From a virus, in the IMG/VR virus record IMGVR_UViG_3300037502_000480, positions 1-34,256 of that record: a DNA stretch of 34,256 nucleotides; one strand, written 5' to 3'. Positions within the stretch are counted from its first letter, which is position 1, and each line of letters starts with the position of its first letter. Of the stretch, positions 1 to 8,175 are shown piece after piece. The notes under the pieces were generated by a model that had not been told where the DNA came from, did no database searches, and saw only the letters and a program-made list of their open reading frames with translations. The translations under genes were made by a program, and so were the position numbers.

Positions 1-408
1 CTTTAATTCGAAGTGCATCCCATCCTTCCGCTTCCAAACTCCACCCCATTCGAAGCCGTTATCGGTAAAGCATTTAACGAAGCCTTGAGAGAGTTTAGGC
101 TCTTGACCTAAACCATTCTCGAAAGCATTCACATCTACTGCAACTCCCCAACTATGAAGACTCATAGAACTCAAGCCTCGCTTCTTACGGATGTTAAAGC
201 AACCATCCCACGTCTTTAATTCCTTAACGTTACCTGTGCTTATCAAAGCTTGAAAAGCCTTCTTCAAAGGCTCGACTAAATCTTTGTTACAATAAATCCG
301 CTTCGGTATTACACCGATTTCTAACTCAGTAGGTACATCCCACAAAGTCATAAATTTATTACTCGGAGATGGCTCTCCGTATTTCTTAAGAGCCTGGCTC
401 GATGTCAT
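1..408 (-). CDS. M15-type peptidase endolysin, left copy (3' end cut by window edge)
   Basis: This is the left copy of the endolysin that is complete at 33593-34003; only the stop codon is missing here because the window begins inside the gene. The frame is open throughout. It keeps the zinc-site motifs of M15 (VanY/D,D-carboxypeptidase-like) peptidases: HSWGVAVDVN and a C-terminal MHFEL. Relative to the right copy it carries a few amino-acid changes, including SNKF for SNPN near the start and TGN for TGH in the middle. The ATG at 406-408 overlaps the end of the holin-like gene. Predicted role: cleavage of peptidoglycan peptides at lysis. Confidence 0.85.
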   Translation of the reverse strand, partial: MTSSQALKKYGEPSPSNKFMTLWDVPTELEIGVIPKRIYCNKDLVEPLKKAFQALISTGNVKELKTWDGCFNIRKKRGLSSMSLHSWGVAVDVNAFENGLGQEPKLSQGFVKCFTDNGFEWGGVWKRKDGMHFELK

Positions 409-592
409 CGGAAAAGAAGTTTGATATGAATTTACCAATCACCGCTATTCCCATAATAATCGTTCCCATAACAGGATGTCCATTCAGTACTACGATACCT
501 GCTCCAAATGTACCGGCAGCAGCCAACGAATCACCGAAGATTCTCATCCGTTTAGGAGTAGGCTCGAAGTAGGACTTCCAAGAAAATTTCAT
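386..592 (-). CDS. Small holin-like membrane protein (left copy)
   Basis: This 68-residue protein has a basic N-terminus with an FEPTPKR stretch. About 40 hydrophobic and small residues follow, which can form two close membrane segments around a GHP turn, and the tail is short and acidic. Size, topology and position directly upstream of the endolysin fit a phage holin that opens the inner membrane at lysis. The start codon overlaps the stop of the upstream gene (ATGA, 589-592), and its own end overlaps the endolysin start, so the genes are translationally coupled. The right-end copy differs only at the last residue (S to T). The holin call rests on context and topology, not a specific family match. 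Confidence 0.65.
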   Translation of the reverse strand: MKFSWKSYFEPTPKRMRIFGDSLAAAGTFGAGIVVLNGHPVMGTIIMGIAVIGKFISNFFSDDIEPGS

Positions 593-807
593 TCCCTGTC
601 TTTTTTATTCTGTAATTCGATAGCGAGATTATTGATAGCCTTCTCGATTTTGTCAAGCTTCTGCATCATATAATCATCTTCCTTTTCAATCATCTCTACT
701 CGGATTTCTAACTCTTTAATCTTTAGAGTTATTTTAGTGTAGATAGTAATCAGTCCTATTAAGATAGCAACTGCTTGACCAACCAGAAAAACTACGACTT
801 CGTTCAT
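589..807 (-). CDS. Small membrane-anchored coiled-coil protein in lysis cassette
   Basis: The 72 residues comprise an N-terminal membrane segment (roughly residues 4-24) and a charged, heptad-like helix rich in Glu, Lys, Ile and Leu. That layout is an inner-membrane anchor with a coiled coil on one side, seen in some phage holin/antiholin-type and i-spanin-like proteins. The gene is joined by ATGA overlaps to both neighbours: its start (805-807) overlaps the stop of the gene upstream, and its stop overlaps the holin-like start. A role in lysis is likely from context. Its exact function cannot be read from sequence. A truncated second copy lies at the right end of the window. Confidence 0.6.
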   Translation of the reverse strand: MNEVVVFLVGQAVAILIGLITIYTKITLKIKELEIRVEMIEKEDDYMMQKLDKIEKAINNLAIELQNKKDRE

Positions 808-1214
808 TTTTTAGAGTCTATTAGTTCAAATAATTGCGGATAGAATTCGTCAGTCTCGATAGTTTCTAAAGCCTCTAAGGTCAAATCTGAACCCCACAGA
901 GAGGATACGTTCAAATCCTTCTCAGCGGTTAATAGGTCTAAATGCTCTTGATTGAACTGCTCGATTTTGTCCGCAGGTACGATTACATTCTCTCCATCCT
1001 TTTCGGTGTACTTCTCGAAGAGTTCTTTCTTAGCATCTTCGTAGAGTTTAACCTCTTCAGATACGACCTTGTTCAATCGTTGCAGATAGACCTTATTTTT
1101 AAGGCTCATCTTTTGCTTCAGAATACCGAGACTGATTACCTCGTCTCCGTCTTTTGTCTGCTTTGTAACTCCGTTTAGTTCGTAGTAAAGATTGATGATT
1201 TCGTGTAGTTTCAT
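804..1214 (-). CDS. Hypothetical phage protein, alpha-helical, 136 aa
   Basis: The product is charged and predicted largely helical. An N-terminal segment about finding or holding a partner (LHEIINLYYELNG) is followed by a Glu/Lys-rich helix (residues about 45-75). The C-terminal third is rich in Leu, Glu and Asp. The arrangement vaguely recalls DUF1617-type phage proteins, but I cannot confirm that. It sits between a small structural-type gene and the lysis genes, so it could belong to either the tail or the lysis module. A CTATTTA motif (TAAATAG at 1232-1238 on the + strand) lies just upstream. Confidence 0.6.
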   Translation of the reverse strand: MKLHEIINLYYELNGVTKQTKDGDEVISLGILKQKMSLKNKVYLQRLNKVVSEEVKLYEDAKKELFEKYTEKDGENVIVPADKIEQFNQEHLDLLTAEKDLNVSSLWGSDLTLEALETIETDEFYPQLFELIDSKK

Positions 1215-1244
1215 TTTTTAGGTATTTTAAGTAAATAGAAAAAC

Positions 1245-1517
1245 TTAGATAATTGTCAGGCTCAACTGACCTGCACCCCAAGAATAAGCCCAATCGTTAG
1301 AGCCATCCCAAGAATCGTAATCAGCAGAGAGAGTAAGGTTACCTTGAGCCACTTGCTCGGTTGTTTCGTTACCTTCTGCATCTACGTTTACTGCCAAGAG
1401 TTCGTAGTAGAAAGTAGCTGAATCTTCAAGGTTATCGAAGATTGAGTTCATATTGAACTTAGTAGCAGATTTTACTTGTCCGTTCTGCCATACGTTTACT
1501 GCTTGAATTGTTTTCAT
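1245..1517 (-). CDS. Small putative tail/fibre-associated protein
   Basis: This 90-residue protein begins MKTIQAVNVWQNGQ and continues with a mixed beta-type composition rich in Asn, Ser and Trp (WDGSNDWAYSWG). It has no signal peptide or membrane segment. It lies directly downstream of the large fibre gene in the same direction. Short beta-rich proteins in this position are often fibre accessory or minor tail proteins, and that is an inference from location and composition. An A/T-rich leader (AAATAAATAAAA) precedes the ATG, as is common in Bacteroidota. Confidence 0.6.
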   Translation of the reverse strand: MKTIQAVNVWQNGQVKSATKFNMNSIFDNLEDSATFYYELLAVNVDAEGNETTEQVAQGNLTLSADYDSWDGSNDWAYSWGAGQLSLTII

Positions 1518-1534
1518 TTTTATTTATTTAAGAG

Positions 1535-3913
1535 TTAGTGTACTGCGACCCAATTAGTGCCATCATATACGTTTAGTTTGTTGTTAGTAGTATCGTAAAA
1601 TACCAATCCAGAAACAGGCGAGGCTATTGCTAACATCTGAGCATTAGTTCCCTTTGGCGGCAAAAATCCCTTTGTACTGCTTGACAGTTCAAGGATTGCG
1701 GATGCGTTAGGGGAAGTTCCTCCAATAATGACAGAACCCTGTCTGCCTGTTCCTGTTCCGCTCGGTAATTCAATAATGAAATCCCCTCCGTTACTGTTTG
1801 CAGCCGTTGGGGTTTGTGCCTTGAAATATATTGAAACACCATTACCAGCACCTGTGCTTGTTTCTCCATTGTAATAGAAACCATATGCACCTAATGAAGG
1901 ATGTGTTCCTGATGTAAATGAAACTTGTCTTGAAGTTAACATCATACGTCCATAAGTTCCATTGCCTATTGTAAAATCTCTATTTGATGCAACACCTGAT
2001 GCTGATTGAACAATCACGCTATTGTCTCGATTGTCACGAATATTTTCATCAAATCGCAAAGTACTTGTGAATCTACTTGTTCCCGTCACCTGAAGTTTCT
2101 GCCCTCCATCTGTTGTGCTTCCCAAAAGAAGGTTGCCAGCAATGCTCATATTAGCGTTATGTCTAAGCCACCAACTTGCATTGTGCATAGTGATTGACAT
2201 TTCGCCTGTACTAACATTGTATAATTGTATGCGATTCCAAACTGAATTGTATGATGATTCAGCAGTTCCTGCCCCAATAAATCTATCTGATTTTATAAAT
2301 ATATCACCATTCCATACTGTTAATGATGCAGAAGAACCAGTAGTCCCAATTCTTAATCTACCCGCCAAATAGTTATCAGCAGTTCCAGCACCATACAATC
2401 CCCATCCACTATTATTATCCCATTGAATGCTTCTCCAATCAGCAGCAGCAGTAAGAGTAGGATTGACATAAAATCCTCTCGTGATACCATTGGCACCGCC
2501 TGTTTGGTTGATGGTAGGGGAAATTGTTAAGTAATACATTTGAGCAGTTCCACTTGTTGGAGAAAACTGCCTTGTTATGCTCACTTGCGTATTGAAGCCA
2601 CTTGTTGAAGTTAATGTTGTTCCCCAAAAATGGAATGCACCAGTTCCAAAATTTTGTGTTGTAACCGATGTATAAAATAAAGTATTTAATCCGCTAATAC
2701 TACCTGTTCCATCTGCTCCAGCAGGAGTTATAAATGCAGCATTTGCATCAGAACCTAACAATAGTCTTCCATTGTTAAGTATCCTCCACATATTCGTCCC
2801 ATCACTATTCTGAACAGTCAAAGCAGTTGTTCCACTTGTGTTGCCACTTCCCTTGAATAAAACATCTCCTGTGACTTGAAGACGTTGACCGCCATCGGTG
2901 AATGTTCCTCCGTTTTGAATAAGTACATTTCGTGTAGTACTAAAAATTCGCATCGCCTCAGTTCCACCACTATAAAAATTTAGGAAATATCCACCACTCG
3001 TTGCAAATAAAGAAACTTCACCCGTTCCATTGTTTGCTCTAAAAGATGCTACATTATTAATCAATTGATATGCATAATCACCATTTTGATTTCCTGCTCT
3101 TCTAAAGTTTACATACCCATTGATATTTGATGTTGATACGAATTCTAAATAATGGCTATTTGCTACAGCACCTGAAGTATAAATATTTGCACCATTTCTA
3201 ACCTCTAAACCAACTGCTGGTGCATTCGTACCAATTCCCAACCTACCATTTGCATTATCCCAAAACAAATTATTGCTTCCCGATTGACTGCTTGTCCCTG
3301 TCCAATAGGCTACCTGACCAGATGTACCTGAGCCTCCTACCTTAGAATTAAACGTAGACCAATCCGCAGAACTTAAAGCACCACGATTAACCGCAGAAGC
3401 AGTAGGTAGATTGAATGTATGCGTAGAAGTAGTAGAAGTAATAGCGAAGTCTGTTCCGCTTGATCCTGTAGCGAAGGTTTGACTAAGAGCCGTTAATCCG
3501 TTAAGAGAAGTGATTCCGTTATCAATCAAGGTAGCATTAACCCAAGCCGTTCCGTTATATTGTAAAACTTGATTGCTTGAAGGAGTAGTTAAAGTAACAT
3601 CAGAAAGTAAATCTAAAGAGTAATCACCTTCAGTAGCGACAACCGCACCTGTTCTACCGAAAACACTTGTAACAGGTACAGAGATAGATTGATTCACCCA
3701 ATTCGTTCCGTTATAGACTAAAGCCTGACCATTGGTAGGGGAAGTAATTACAACACCATTCAAATCACCGATAGAGGTAGAACTATCTATTAACGTATTC
3801 AAAGCAGCAAGAGTAGCCTTGAAGGAATATCCTGTGCTTGGGTCTCCTACAATCATTAAGTCTGTCAGACTCGGAGTCCTTACACTTAACTCATTTATTT
3901 TTCTATTCGCCAT
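1535..3913 (-). CDS. Tail fibre / receptor-binding protein
   Basis: A 792-residue, beta-rich fibre. The N-terminus (about 1-45, RKINELSVRTPSLTDL...) looks like a virion-attachment domain. Two phrases of the pattern QALVYNGTNWVNQ / QVLQYNGTAWVNA follow, and the C-terminus closes with the related VYDGTNWVAVH. Further repeats are LGIGTNAP and GGQRLQVTG / GGQKLQVTG. Gly, Ser, Thr and Asn dominate, as expected for trimeric fibres that bind host surface glycans or proteins. The central DNA (about 2200-3300) looks more AT-rich than the flanking structural genes, which suits exchange of receptor-binding segments. It is the largest gene here and the best candidate for host-range determination. Confidence 0.85.
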   Translation of the reverse strand: MANRKINELSVRTPSLTDLMIVGDPSTGYSFKATLAALNTLIDSSTSIGDLNGVVITSPTNGQALVYNGTNWVNQSISVPVTSVFGRTGAVVATEGDYSLDLLSDVTLTTPSSNQVLQYNGTAWVNATLIDNGITSLNGLTALSQTFATGSSGTDFAITSTTSTHTFNLPTASAVNRGALSSADWSTFNSKVGGSGTSGQVAYWTGTSSQSGSNNLFWDNANGRLGIGTNAPAVGLEVRNGANIYTSGAVANSHYLEFVSTSNINGYVNFRRAGNQNGDYAYQLINNVASFRANNGTGEVSLFATSGGYFLNFYSGGTEAMRIFSTTRNVLIQNGGTFTDGGQRLQVTGDVLFKGSGNTSGTTALTVQNSDGTNMWRILNNGRLLLGSDANAAFITPAGADGTGSISGLNTLFYTSVTTQNFGTGAFHFWGTTLTSTSGFNTQVSITRQFSPTSGTAQMYYLTISPTINQTGGANGITRGFYVNPTLTAAADWRSIQWDNNSGWGLYGAGTADNYLAGRLRIGTTGSSASLTVWNGDIFIKSDRFIGAGTAESSYNSVWNRIQLYNVSTGEMSITMHNASWWLRHNANMSIAGNLLLGSTTDGGQKLQVTGTSRFTSTLRFDENIRDNRDNSVIVQSASGVASNRDFTIGNGTYGRMMLTSRQVSFTSGTHPSLGAYGFYYNGETSTGAGNGVSIYFKAQTPTAANSNGGDFIIELPSGTGTGRQGSVIIGGTSPNASAILELSSSTKGFLPPKGTNAQMLAIASPVSGLVFYDTTNNKLNVYDGTNWVAVH

Positions 3914-3926
3914 TGGTTATATTTTA

Positions 3927-4367
3927 TCAATAAGTATATGAACTCGGAACTACACAACGATTAGCCAAGAAAGGTAAGTCTAAAGTAATGTCAGCACGAA
4001 CACCGGCTAACAAATCGGGAGTATCCTCAGTAAAGAAGTTAAGAGTAGCACTCAAACCCTCATCGAACTCAAAACTCTGTGAACGCAGTTGAGCAATAAT
4101 ATCTTGACAAACCTCCAACATATCACTAAGAACCTCTGTCTCGTTAGTCTCTTCGTGTAACATTCTATCGAAGAAATACAAAGAGAAGTTCAGCACTAAG
4201 CTACGTTCTGCGATATTACCTCCTGTCAAATCAAAATAAAGAGAAGGATAGACATTATCACTTCCCCGACTTAGGTAGTCCGCTAAATCTCCGAAGTAGA
4301 CGCTCTTTATCTGCTGATGTGCGTTCGCGAGATTCGTTATTGTTGTCACGATGTTGTTGAGGGTCAT
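3927..4367 (-). CDS. Putative tail-completion / head-tail joining protein
   Basis: A 146-residue protein with a helical N-terminus and an alternating beta/alpha core (SVYFGDLADYLSRG, YPSLYFDLTGG, NFSLYFFDRM). It then has an acidic helix and a beta-rich end. Size, acidity and fold style resemble the small neck or tail-terminator proteins that follow the connector genes in siphoviruses. Here it lies directly downstream of a head-tail connector and portal and directly upstream of the fibre gene. The assignment rests on context and general pattern only. A minor tail protein is an alternative. Confidence 0.55.
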   Translation of the reverse strand: MTLNNIVTTITNLANAHQQIKSVYFGDLADYLSRGSDNVYPSLYFDLTGGNIAERSLVLNFSLYFFDRMLHEETNETEVLSDMLEVCQDIIAQLRSQSFEFDEGLSATLNFFTEDTPDLLAGVRADITLDLPFLANRCVVPSSYTY

Positions 4368-4417
4368 ACTTCTCTAAATATATTTTAAGCTTCTTTTGAT
4401 TCTTTAGTGAGTAGGTT

Positions 4418-5008
4418 TTATTTGCCACAGCATCTATTTAGGTTACCTTGATATTTTTCTTCAAAAGATTTACCTGCACAACAATCATCGTCACCTAACC
4501 AAATCGAAGTCGTATAAGCTTCGTTATCGGGAATGATAGTATCAACCCCTTGACCTGGATTATTGTACTCAGGGAACAGATTCTGTCCACTCTTCTCCAT
4601 CAGATACTTTACTAATCTCTGCTTATAGAACTCAGCACGACTCTTATATCTGTCTGCTACATCTATCATATCCGAAGCTGATGGATTCTCTTGACCTTCG
4701 CCACTCTTACGGATCAGTCCTTTGTTATAGAATTGGTAGGACAAACCCATAGGGAGTTCTGAGATAACGTAATAAACAAGACAAGGAGTAATGTAAGTAT
4801 CAAGAAGAGCCGACTCATCATTGGTCAAATCTTGATTCATAATCCCATCTTGCAACCTATCGTACAAAGCAGAACCGAGAGCAGGAAGGATAAACATATC
4901 CTGAGCCGTTAGAATCTCAGGATTAATCAGCTTATCGTCTATATTAGAAGATAATCCAGTCCTTTCTTTAATAGTTTGTACTGATATAAAAAGTATATTC
5001 CTACTCAT
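4418..5008 (-). CDS. Head-tail connector-like protein (DUF6712-type)
   Basis: This 196-residue helical protein has a segment (SNIDDKLINPEILTAQDMFI) and overall layout that I associate with the DUF6712 family of Bacteroidota phages, usually encoded near portal genes. The predicted role is the ring linking the portal to the tail. The C-terminus carries two cysteine pairs (DDDCCAG and NRCCGK), which could bind metal or be disulfide-linked in the virion. The gene starts two bases beyond the portal stop codon, so the two are probably co-translated. The family name is recalled rather than searched. Confidence 0.65.
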   Translation of the reverse strand: MSRNILFISVQTIKERTGLSSNIDDKLINPEILTAQDMFILPALGSALYDRLQDGIMNQDLTNDESALLDTYITPCLVYYVISELPMGLSYQFYNKGLIRKSGEGQENPSASDMIDVADRYKSRAEFYKQRLVKYLMEKSGQNLFPEYNNPGQGVDTIIPDNEAYTTSIWLGDDDCCAGKSFEEKYQGNLNRCCGK

Positions 5009-5009
5009 C

Positions 5010-7001
5010 TCACTTATTTTTACGGATTACAATTTTGCTAACCCATTGATGTCTACAACTTGGAGAGTTTACTCCATCTCCCATATTCCACCATCCACCG
5101 CCTCTGTCGAATACTGAATAACCTAATCTGCGAGAAATAGACTCGATATCCGCGCGAGTATACAACCTATCTAACTGCATCAGCTTGGCACAGAAAGGTC
5201 GTGAAGGATGAGCAGCAGTATTCCTTTCGTCAGTCGGTACGATTGATTTCCACTCATAAGAATAGCGAACTAAAAACGTAGTCTTTACCGGCTTATCGAT
5301 AATCTCAGCGAGAGGTTTAGTAAGTTTAGGAATACCTTTATCTACCTTAATAACATCCAACTCTTTGAGCTTATTAATTCGCTCTGTAATTACCGCTACA
5401 TCCTCCTTAACCGCCTTTGCAATATCCTCGTAGTTGATTCCTTTGTTCTTAGCAATCACATCCAAGATTTTCTTATCTAAGGTATCATCGATTACCTCAT
5501 CTCGGAACTTCATCTCCTGCTCTTCCAAATCACCGCTAAACACTTGGCGAGTAGCCAGAGCCTTGTAGTTTTGAGTAGATTCTCCGTATTCGCTGAACAC
5601 TTGGAGAACTGCATCCATATCGTTACTAAACTCATCAGCACCTAACCAAGTAGCCAACTCCTCCTCTCCTAATCCGTAAGCACTCTTCAGCATCTGTGAA
5701 GCCTGTTCACGAGTTATCTTCCCTTTGTTATATTCTCGAATAATCCGTTGGAAGTTCTGCCACTCTCTACCCTTCATTCCCTTCAGATGCTCGTTAACCA
5801 TAGCCTGAGTAGCCTCAGGAGCGATTACAGAGCCTTCTGCTGGCTTATTTTCGTACTGAGTCATATCTACCCCAATCTTCTCCAAAATCCATTCTTTGGG
5901 TGCAAATTGGCTGATAATCGATTCGCTGAACTCGTAGCTTATAGGCTCTACAGGCTTGATATAAAGTTCAGAGGTTACTCCCCTCTGTTTAGCTAACTGA
6001 TTAAAGATACTCTCTACAAATTGTTGCTTATCGTTTACGTATGTATTCTTGAATACTTCGTAAGAATCCCGAATCTGAGAGCGAGAACCCAATGCGCCAG
6101 GAGTTGAGATACCGAATAAATCAGGAGAAGTAATCTGATGACCTGCGAAAATGTTCTGCTGAATCATCTCATCGACTCGACCGAAATCCTCTTTAGTCAA
6201 ATCAGAAGCACCTAAATCCTCTACCACAGGTTTACGAGCAGCATCTTGAACGAATGACAAAATAAACTTCTTGCCATCTGAACCGCTAAATCTTTCAGTA
6301 AACCTACGTTCAATGTTCCGCTTCTCATCAGGTGAAGGCTCACCATTAGGCAGGGTAATAAGTTTACTCGCAGAAAACCCTGTTTGTGCGTTACCCAAAA
6401 CGTGCTTACTTACTTCGATGTCGCTCTCGATATAGTTAATCGCACCAATATAGCCGGGCAGAGAATAAGTATCCAAACCAGGTCGATACTCCTTAATGTA
6501 GAGAATCTGCTTACCGACTCTGTTCTGAGTATTGTAAGCAGGGATAATCTTAGGCTCTTCTTTTCTATCTGTCCAATCGTTTTTATACCAAAACTGCGTA
6601 TTGTCTTTGTTAGAGCGAATCTTAGTATAATCCAAATGACATACCTCAGTAAGCAAACCGCCAACCTTTGACCAAATAACTTCCAAATAAGCACCACCGA
6701 ATACCTCGATGTCGATACTTACCTTGCGAGTCAAATCAGCCAAACTCTCGTACTGATTCGGACTCTTGATGAATAACTCAGCATTAGGATCAACCTCTTT
6801 AGAAGCCCATCCATTACCTGTAATGTAGTTAACCTTACCTCGTACAATAGCGTTATGCTTCGCACTCTTATTGTACATAGAAAGCAAGTAGGTAGGATAG
6901 TCGTTCTTATCACCGAACTCTATATACCCTACACCTCTTCGCTCACGATACTCAGGCTGCTTCGCTTCTGCGAATTTCAATATAACTATGTTATCCATCA
7001 T
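5010..7001 (-). CDS. Portal protein with C-terminal winged-helix and MuF-like domains
   Basis: A 663-residue portal. Residues about 1-360 carry portal features, including DIEVFGGAYLEVIW, SLPGYIGAINYIESDIEVSKHVLGN split over two helices, and a long helical end around SRSQIRDSYEVFKN. After a linker rich in helices, residues about 503-560 read as a small winged-helix domain (ILDVIAKNKGINYEDIAKAV followed by ITERINKLKELDV). Residues about 570-655 resemble the C-terminal MuF-type head-morphogenesis domain, with SRPFCAKLM at about 600-608 and SPSCRHQW at about 646-653. The protein forms the dodecameric DNA gate at the capsid vertex. The gene overlaps its upstream neighbour by four bases. The portal call is firm; the two extra domains are read by eye. 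Confidence 0.85.
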   Translation of the reverse strand: MMDNIVILKFAEAKQPEYRERRGVGYIEFGDKNDYPTYLLSMYNKSAKHNAIVRGKVNYITGNGWASKEVDPNAELFIKSPNQYESLADLTRKVSIDIEVFGGAYLEVIWSKVGGLLTEVCHLDYTKIRSNKDNTQFWYKNDWTDRKEEPKIIPAYNTQNRVGKQILYIKEYRPGLDTYSLPGYIGAINYIESDIEVSKHVLGNAQTGFSASKLITLPNGEPSPDEKRNIERRFTERFSGSDGKKFILSFVQDAARKPVVEDLGASDLTKEDFGRVDEMIQQNIFAGHQITSPDLFGISTPGALGSRSQIRDSYEVFKNTYVNDKQQFVESIFNQLAKQRGVTSELYIKPVEPISYEFSESIISQFAPKEWILEKIGVDMTQYENKPAEGSVIAPEATQAMVNEHLKGMKGREWQNFQRIIREYNKGKITREQASQMLKSAYGLGEEELATWLGADEFSNDMDAVLQVFSEYGESTQNYKALATRQVFSGDLEEQEMKFRDEVIDDTLDKKILDVIAKNKGINYEDIAKAVKEDVAVITERINKLKELDVIKVDKGIPKLTKPLAEIIDKPVKTTFLVRYSYEWKSIVPTDERNTAAHPSRPFCAKLMQLDRLYTRADIESISRRLGYSVFDRGGGWWNMGDGVNSPSCRHQWVSKIVIRKNK

Positions 7002-7510
7002 AAAACTATAAATTCATTGTCAGGATTATTCGAAATAAACGAATTGTCAGGTGCATCAGGAACGATGACAGTATTATCAGGATTGTTAACGAGATAACCG
7101 CTAAAGTCCTCATCGCTAACTTCAAGAGCAGACTGAACCTGCGTTTCATAATCTTCGCTATATACATTTACCTCTAACAAATTGCCAGAATCCAACAAAC
7201 GCATAATACCTCTTTCTAAAAGAGTAGTAGCTAACGCAGGATTCAGATTCGTAGTAGAAGTCTGCTCGTAAATTTTATATTCCCAATCTCCTTCGGGTGA
7301 ACTACCGAAATTTGTATTCACCAAAATATCGAATTCGTTGTACCTCTCTTTATGCGGAGACAAATCCGCAGCATTCAATACCACGAACTTGACCTCTTGA
7401 TTAGTACCTCTACTCTTAAACCAAAACAAATAATTGGGATTAGTGAGAGTCTGCTTCTCAGTCAACGTAAGCACAATCGTAGAAGTCGAACTCTTAGTGA
7501 AGTGAATCAT
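6998..7510 (-). CDS. Hypothetical structural protein, 170 aa
   Basis: The N-terminal part is beta-rich (IVLTLTEKQTL, NYLFWFKSRGTN, FDILVNTNFGS) and resembles an Ig-like or head-fibre type domain. The C-terminus is acidic with a repeated NNPDN / DAPDNSF motif. The MIHFTKSSTSTIVLTLTEK opening is one I associate with structural cassettes of Bacteroidota phages, without a named function. Its stop overlaps the portal start by four bases, and a strong terminator (7545-7576) lies upstream, so it should open a new transcript together with the portal. A TAAATAG motif lies at 7516-7522, just before the ATG. Confidence 0.65.
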   Translation of the reverse strand: MIHFTKSSTSTIVLTLTEKQTLTNPNYLFWFKSRGTNQEVKFVVLNAADLSPHKERYNEFDILVNTNFGSSPEGDWEYKIYEQTSTTNLNPALATTLLERGIMRLLDSGNLLEVNVYSEDYETQVQSALEVSDEDFSGYLVNNPDNTVIVPDAPDNSFISNNPDNEFIVL

Positions 7511-7544
7511 ACCTATAAATAGAAAAACTTTTATTTTTTCCCAA

Positions 7545-7576
7545 AAAGAAAAAACCGCCCCCCGAAGGAGACGGCT
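7545..7576 (-). terminator. Rho-independent terminator after tail-tube gene
   Basis: On the minus strand a roughly 10-bp stem with some G-T pairs (AGCCGTCTCC against the G-rich arm) is closed by a UUCG tetraloop and followed directly by a T run. It lies 32 bases past the tail-tube stop codon and before the next gene, so it should separate tail-tube mRNA from the portal transcript. Confidence 0.85.
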
Positions 7577-7607
7577 TCTCTACCTACCTATAACGAGCCA
7601 CGAAAGC

Positions 7608-8120
7608 TTAGGAAGTAAGACCTGCAATTACACCGCTTGCAACCTCAGGAGCGAGTTCTTTCTCACCGCCTGTGAAAGTCAAAGTGTAACCGCTACGATC
7701 TCCTTGAGCAGTACCTGTAGCAGCAGTACCACCTGTGATGTCCAAACCTTGATAGCGACCTACGAGCCAATATTTGTCGTTGGCATCTTGAACTACCGCC
7801 ATCAAAGTGTTCTTTGCGAGAAGCAGAATCTCATTACGAGTATTCGCTTGGAGTTTGTTAAGCACGATGCTCATCTCTTGAGCATAGAATACAGTTCCGT
7901 TTTCTACGGAAGCAGTAATCGTCTCAGTCAAAGCACCTGTGTTCTTAACCAACTCATATTTGTAGAATACCTTCCCTGCACCTTTAGTAATCGCAGAAAC
8001 GATACCAGAAGCCTCTGTAACTGAACTCACATTTGCGTGAGCAATCAGCCATACTGCTTTGATACCACCGAGCGACTCCTTACAATCGAGAGTGTATCCT
8101 TGAGTTAATGCACAAGCCAT
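7608..8120 (-). CDS. Putative major tail tube protein
   Basis: A 170-residue protein beginning MACALTQGYTLDCKESLGGI. It has alternating beta strands, an EMSIVLNKLQANTRNEILLLAKN helix and a Thr/Gly-rich end (SGYTLTFTGGEKELAP). Length and beta content fit siphovirus tail-tube subunits. Two features support high expression: it is bracketed by strong terminators, and its leader (ATTAATAACAAATGGC) is almost the same as that of the capsid gene. In the virion it would stack as rings around the tape measure. A minor capsid or head-decoration protein is the main alternative. Confidence 0.65.
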   Translation of the reverse strand: MACALTQGYTLDCKESLGGIKAVWLIAHANVSSVTEASGIVSAITKGAGKVFYKYELVKNTGALTETITASVENGTVFYAQEMSIVLNKLQANTRNEILLLAKNTLMAVVQDANDKYWLVGRYQGLDITGGTAATGTAQGDRSGYTLTFTGGEKELAPEVASGVIAGLTS

Positions 8121-8141
8121 TTGTTATTAATTGAGTTAGTT

Positions 8142-8170
8142 AAAAAAATGGGGGAGAGTTACCTCCCCCT
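8142..8170 (-). terminator. Rho-independent terminator after major capsid gene
   Basis: On the minus strand GGGGGAG pairs with CTCCCCC around a six-base loop and is followed by ATTTTTTT. It starts 6 bases beyond the capsid stop codon (TAA, 8176-8178). The tail-tube gene follows at once, so it either needs its own promoter or receives partial read-through. Confidence 0.9.
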
Positions 8171-8175
8171 TATGA

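Larger units (their letters stand above)
1..661. repeat. Left copy of imperfect terminal direct repeat
   Basis: Bases 1-661 match 33596-34256 in the same orientation. By manual alignment there are 25 substitutions and no insertion or deletion (about 96% identity). The differences are largely synonymous within the holin-like and endolysin genes; one Ser codon even changes from TCC to AGC. The repeat cuts the endolysin gene at base 1 and the coiled-coil membrane gene at the right end. This is what a circular or circularly permuted genome looks like when its two ends come from co-existing variants. A true tandem duplication is possible but less likely. Confidence 0.95.

Noticed and set aside
1099-1293. 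Minus-strand ORF overlapping the 136-aa gene and the 90-aa gene
   Set aside because: Its Arg/Ser-rich sequence is a frame shadow of two better ORFs and it has no leader.
6410-6697. 95-codon minus-strand ORF inside the portal gene
   Set aside because: Repetitive Leu/Ile/Ser/Arg composition typical of a shadow frame; the portal frame is well supported across the same DNA.
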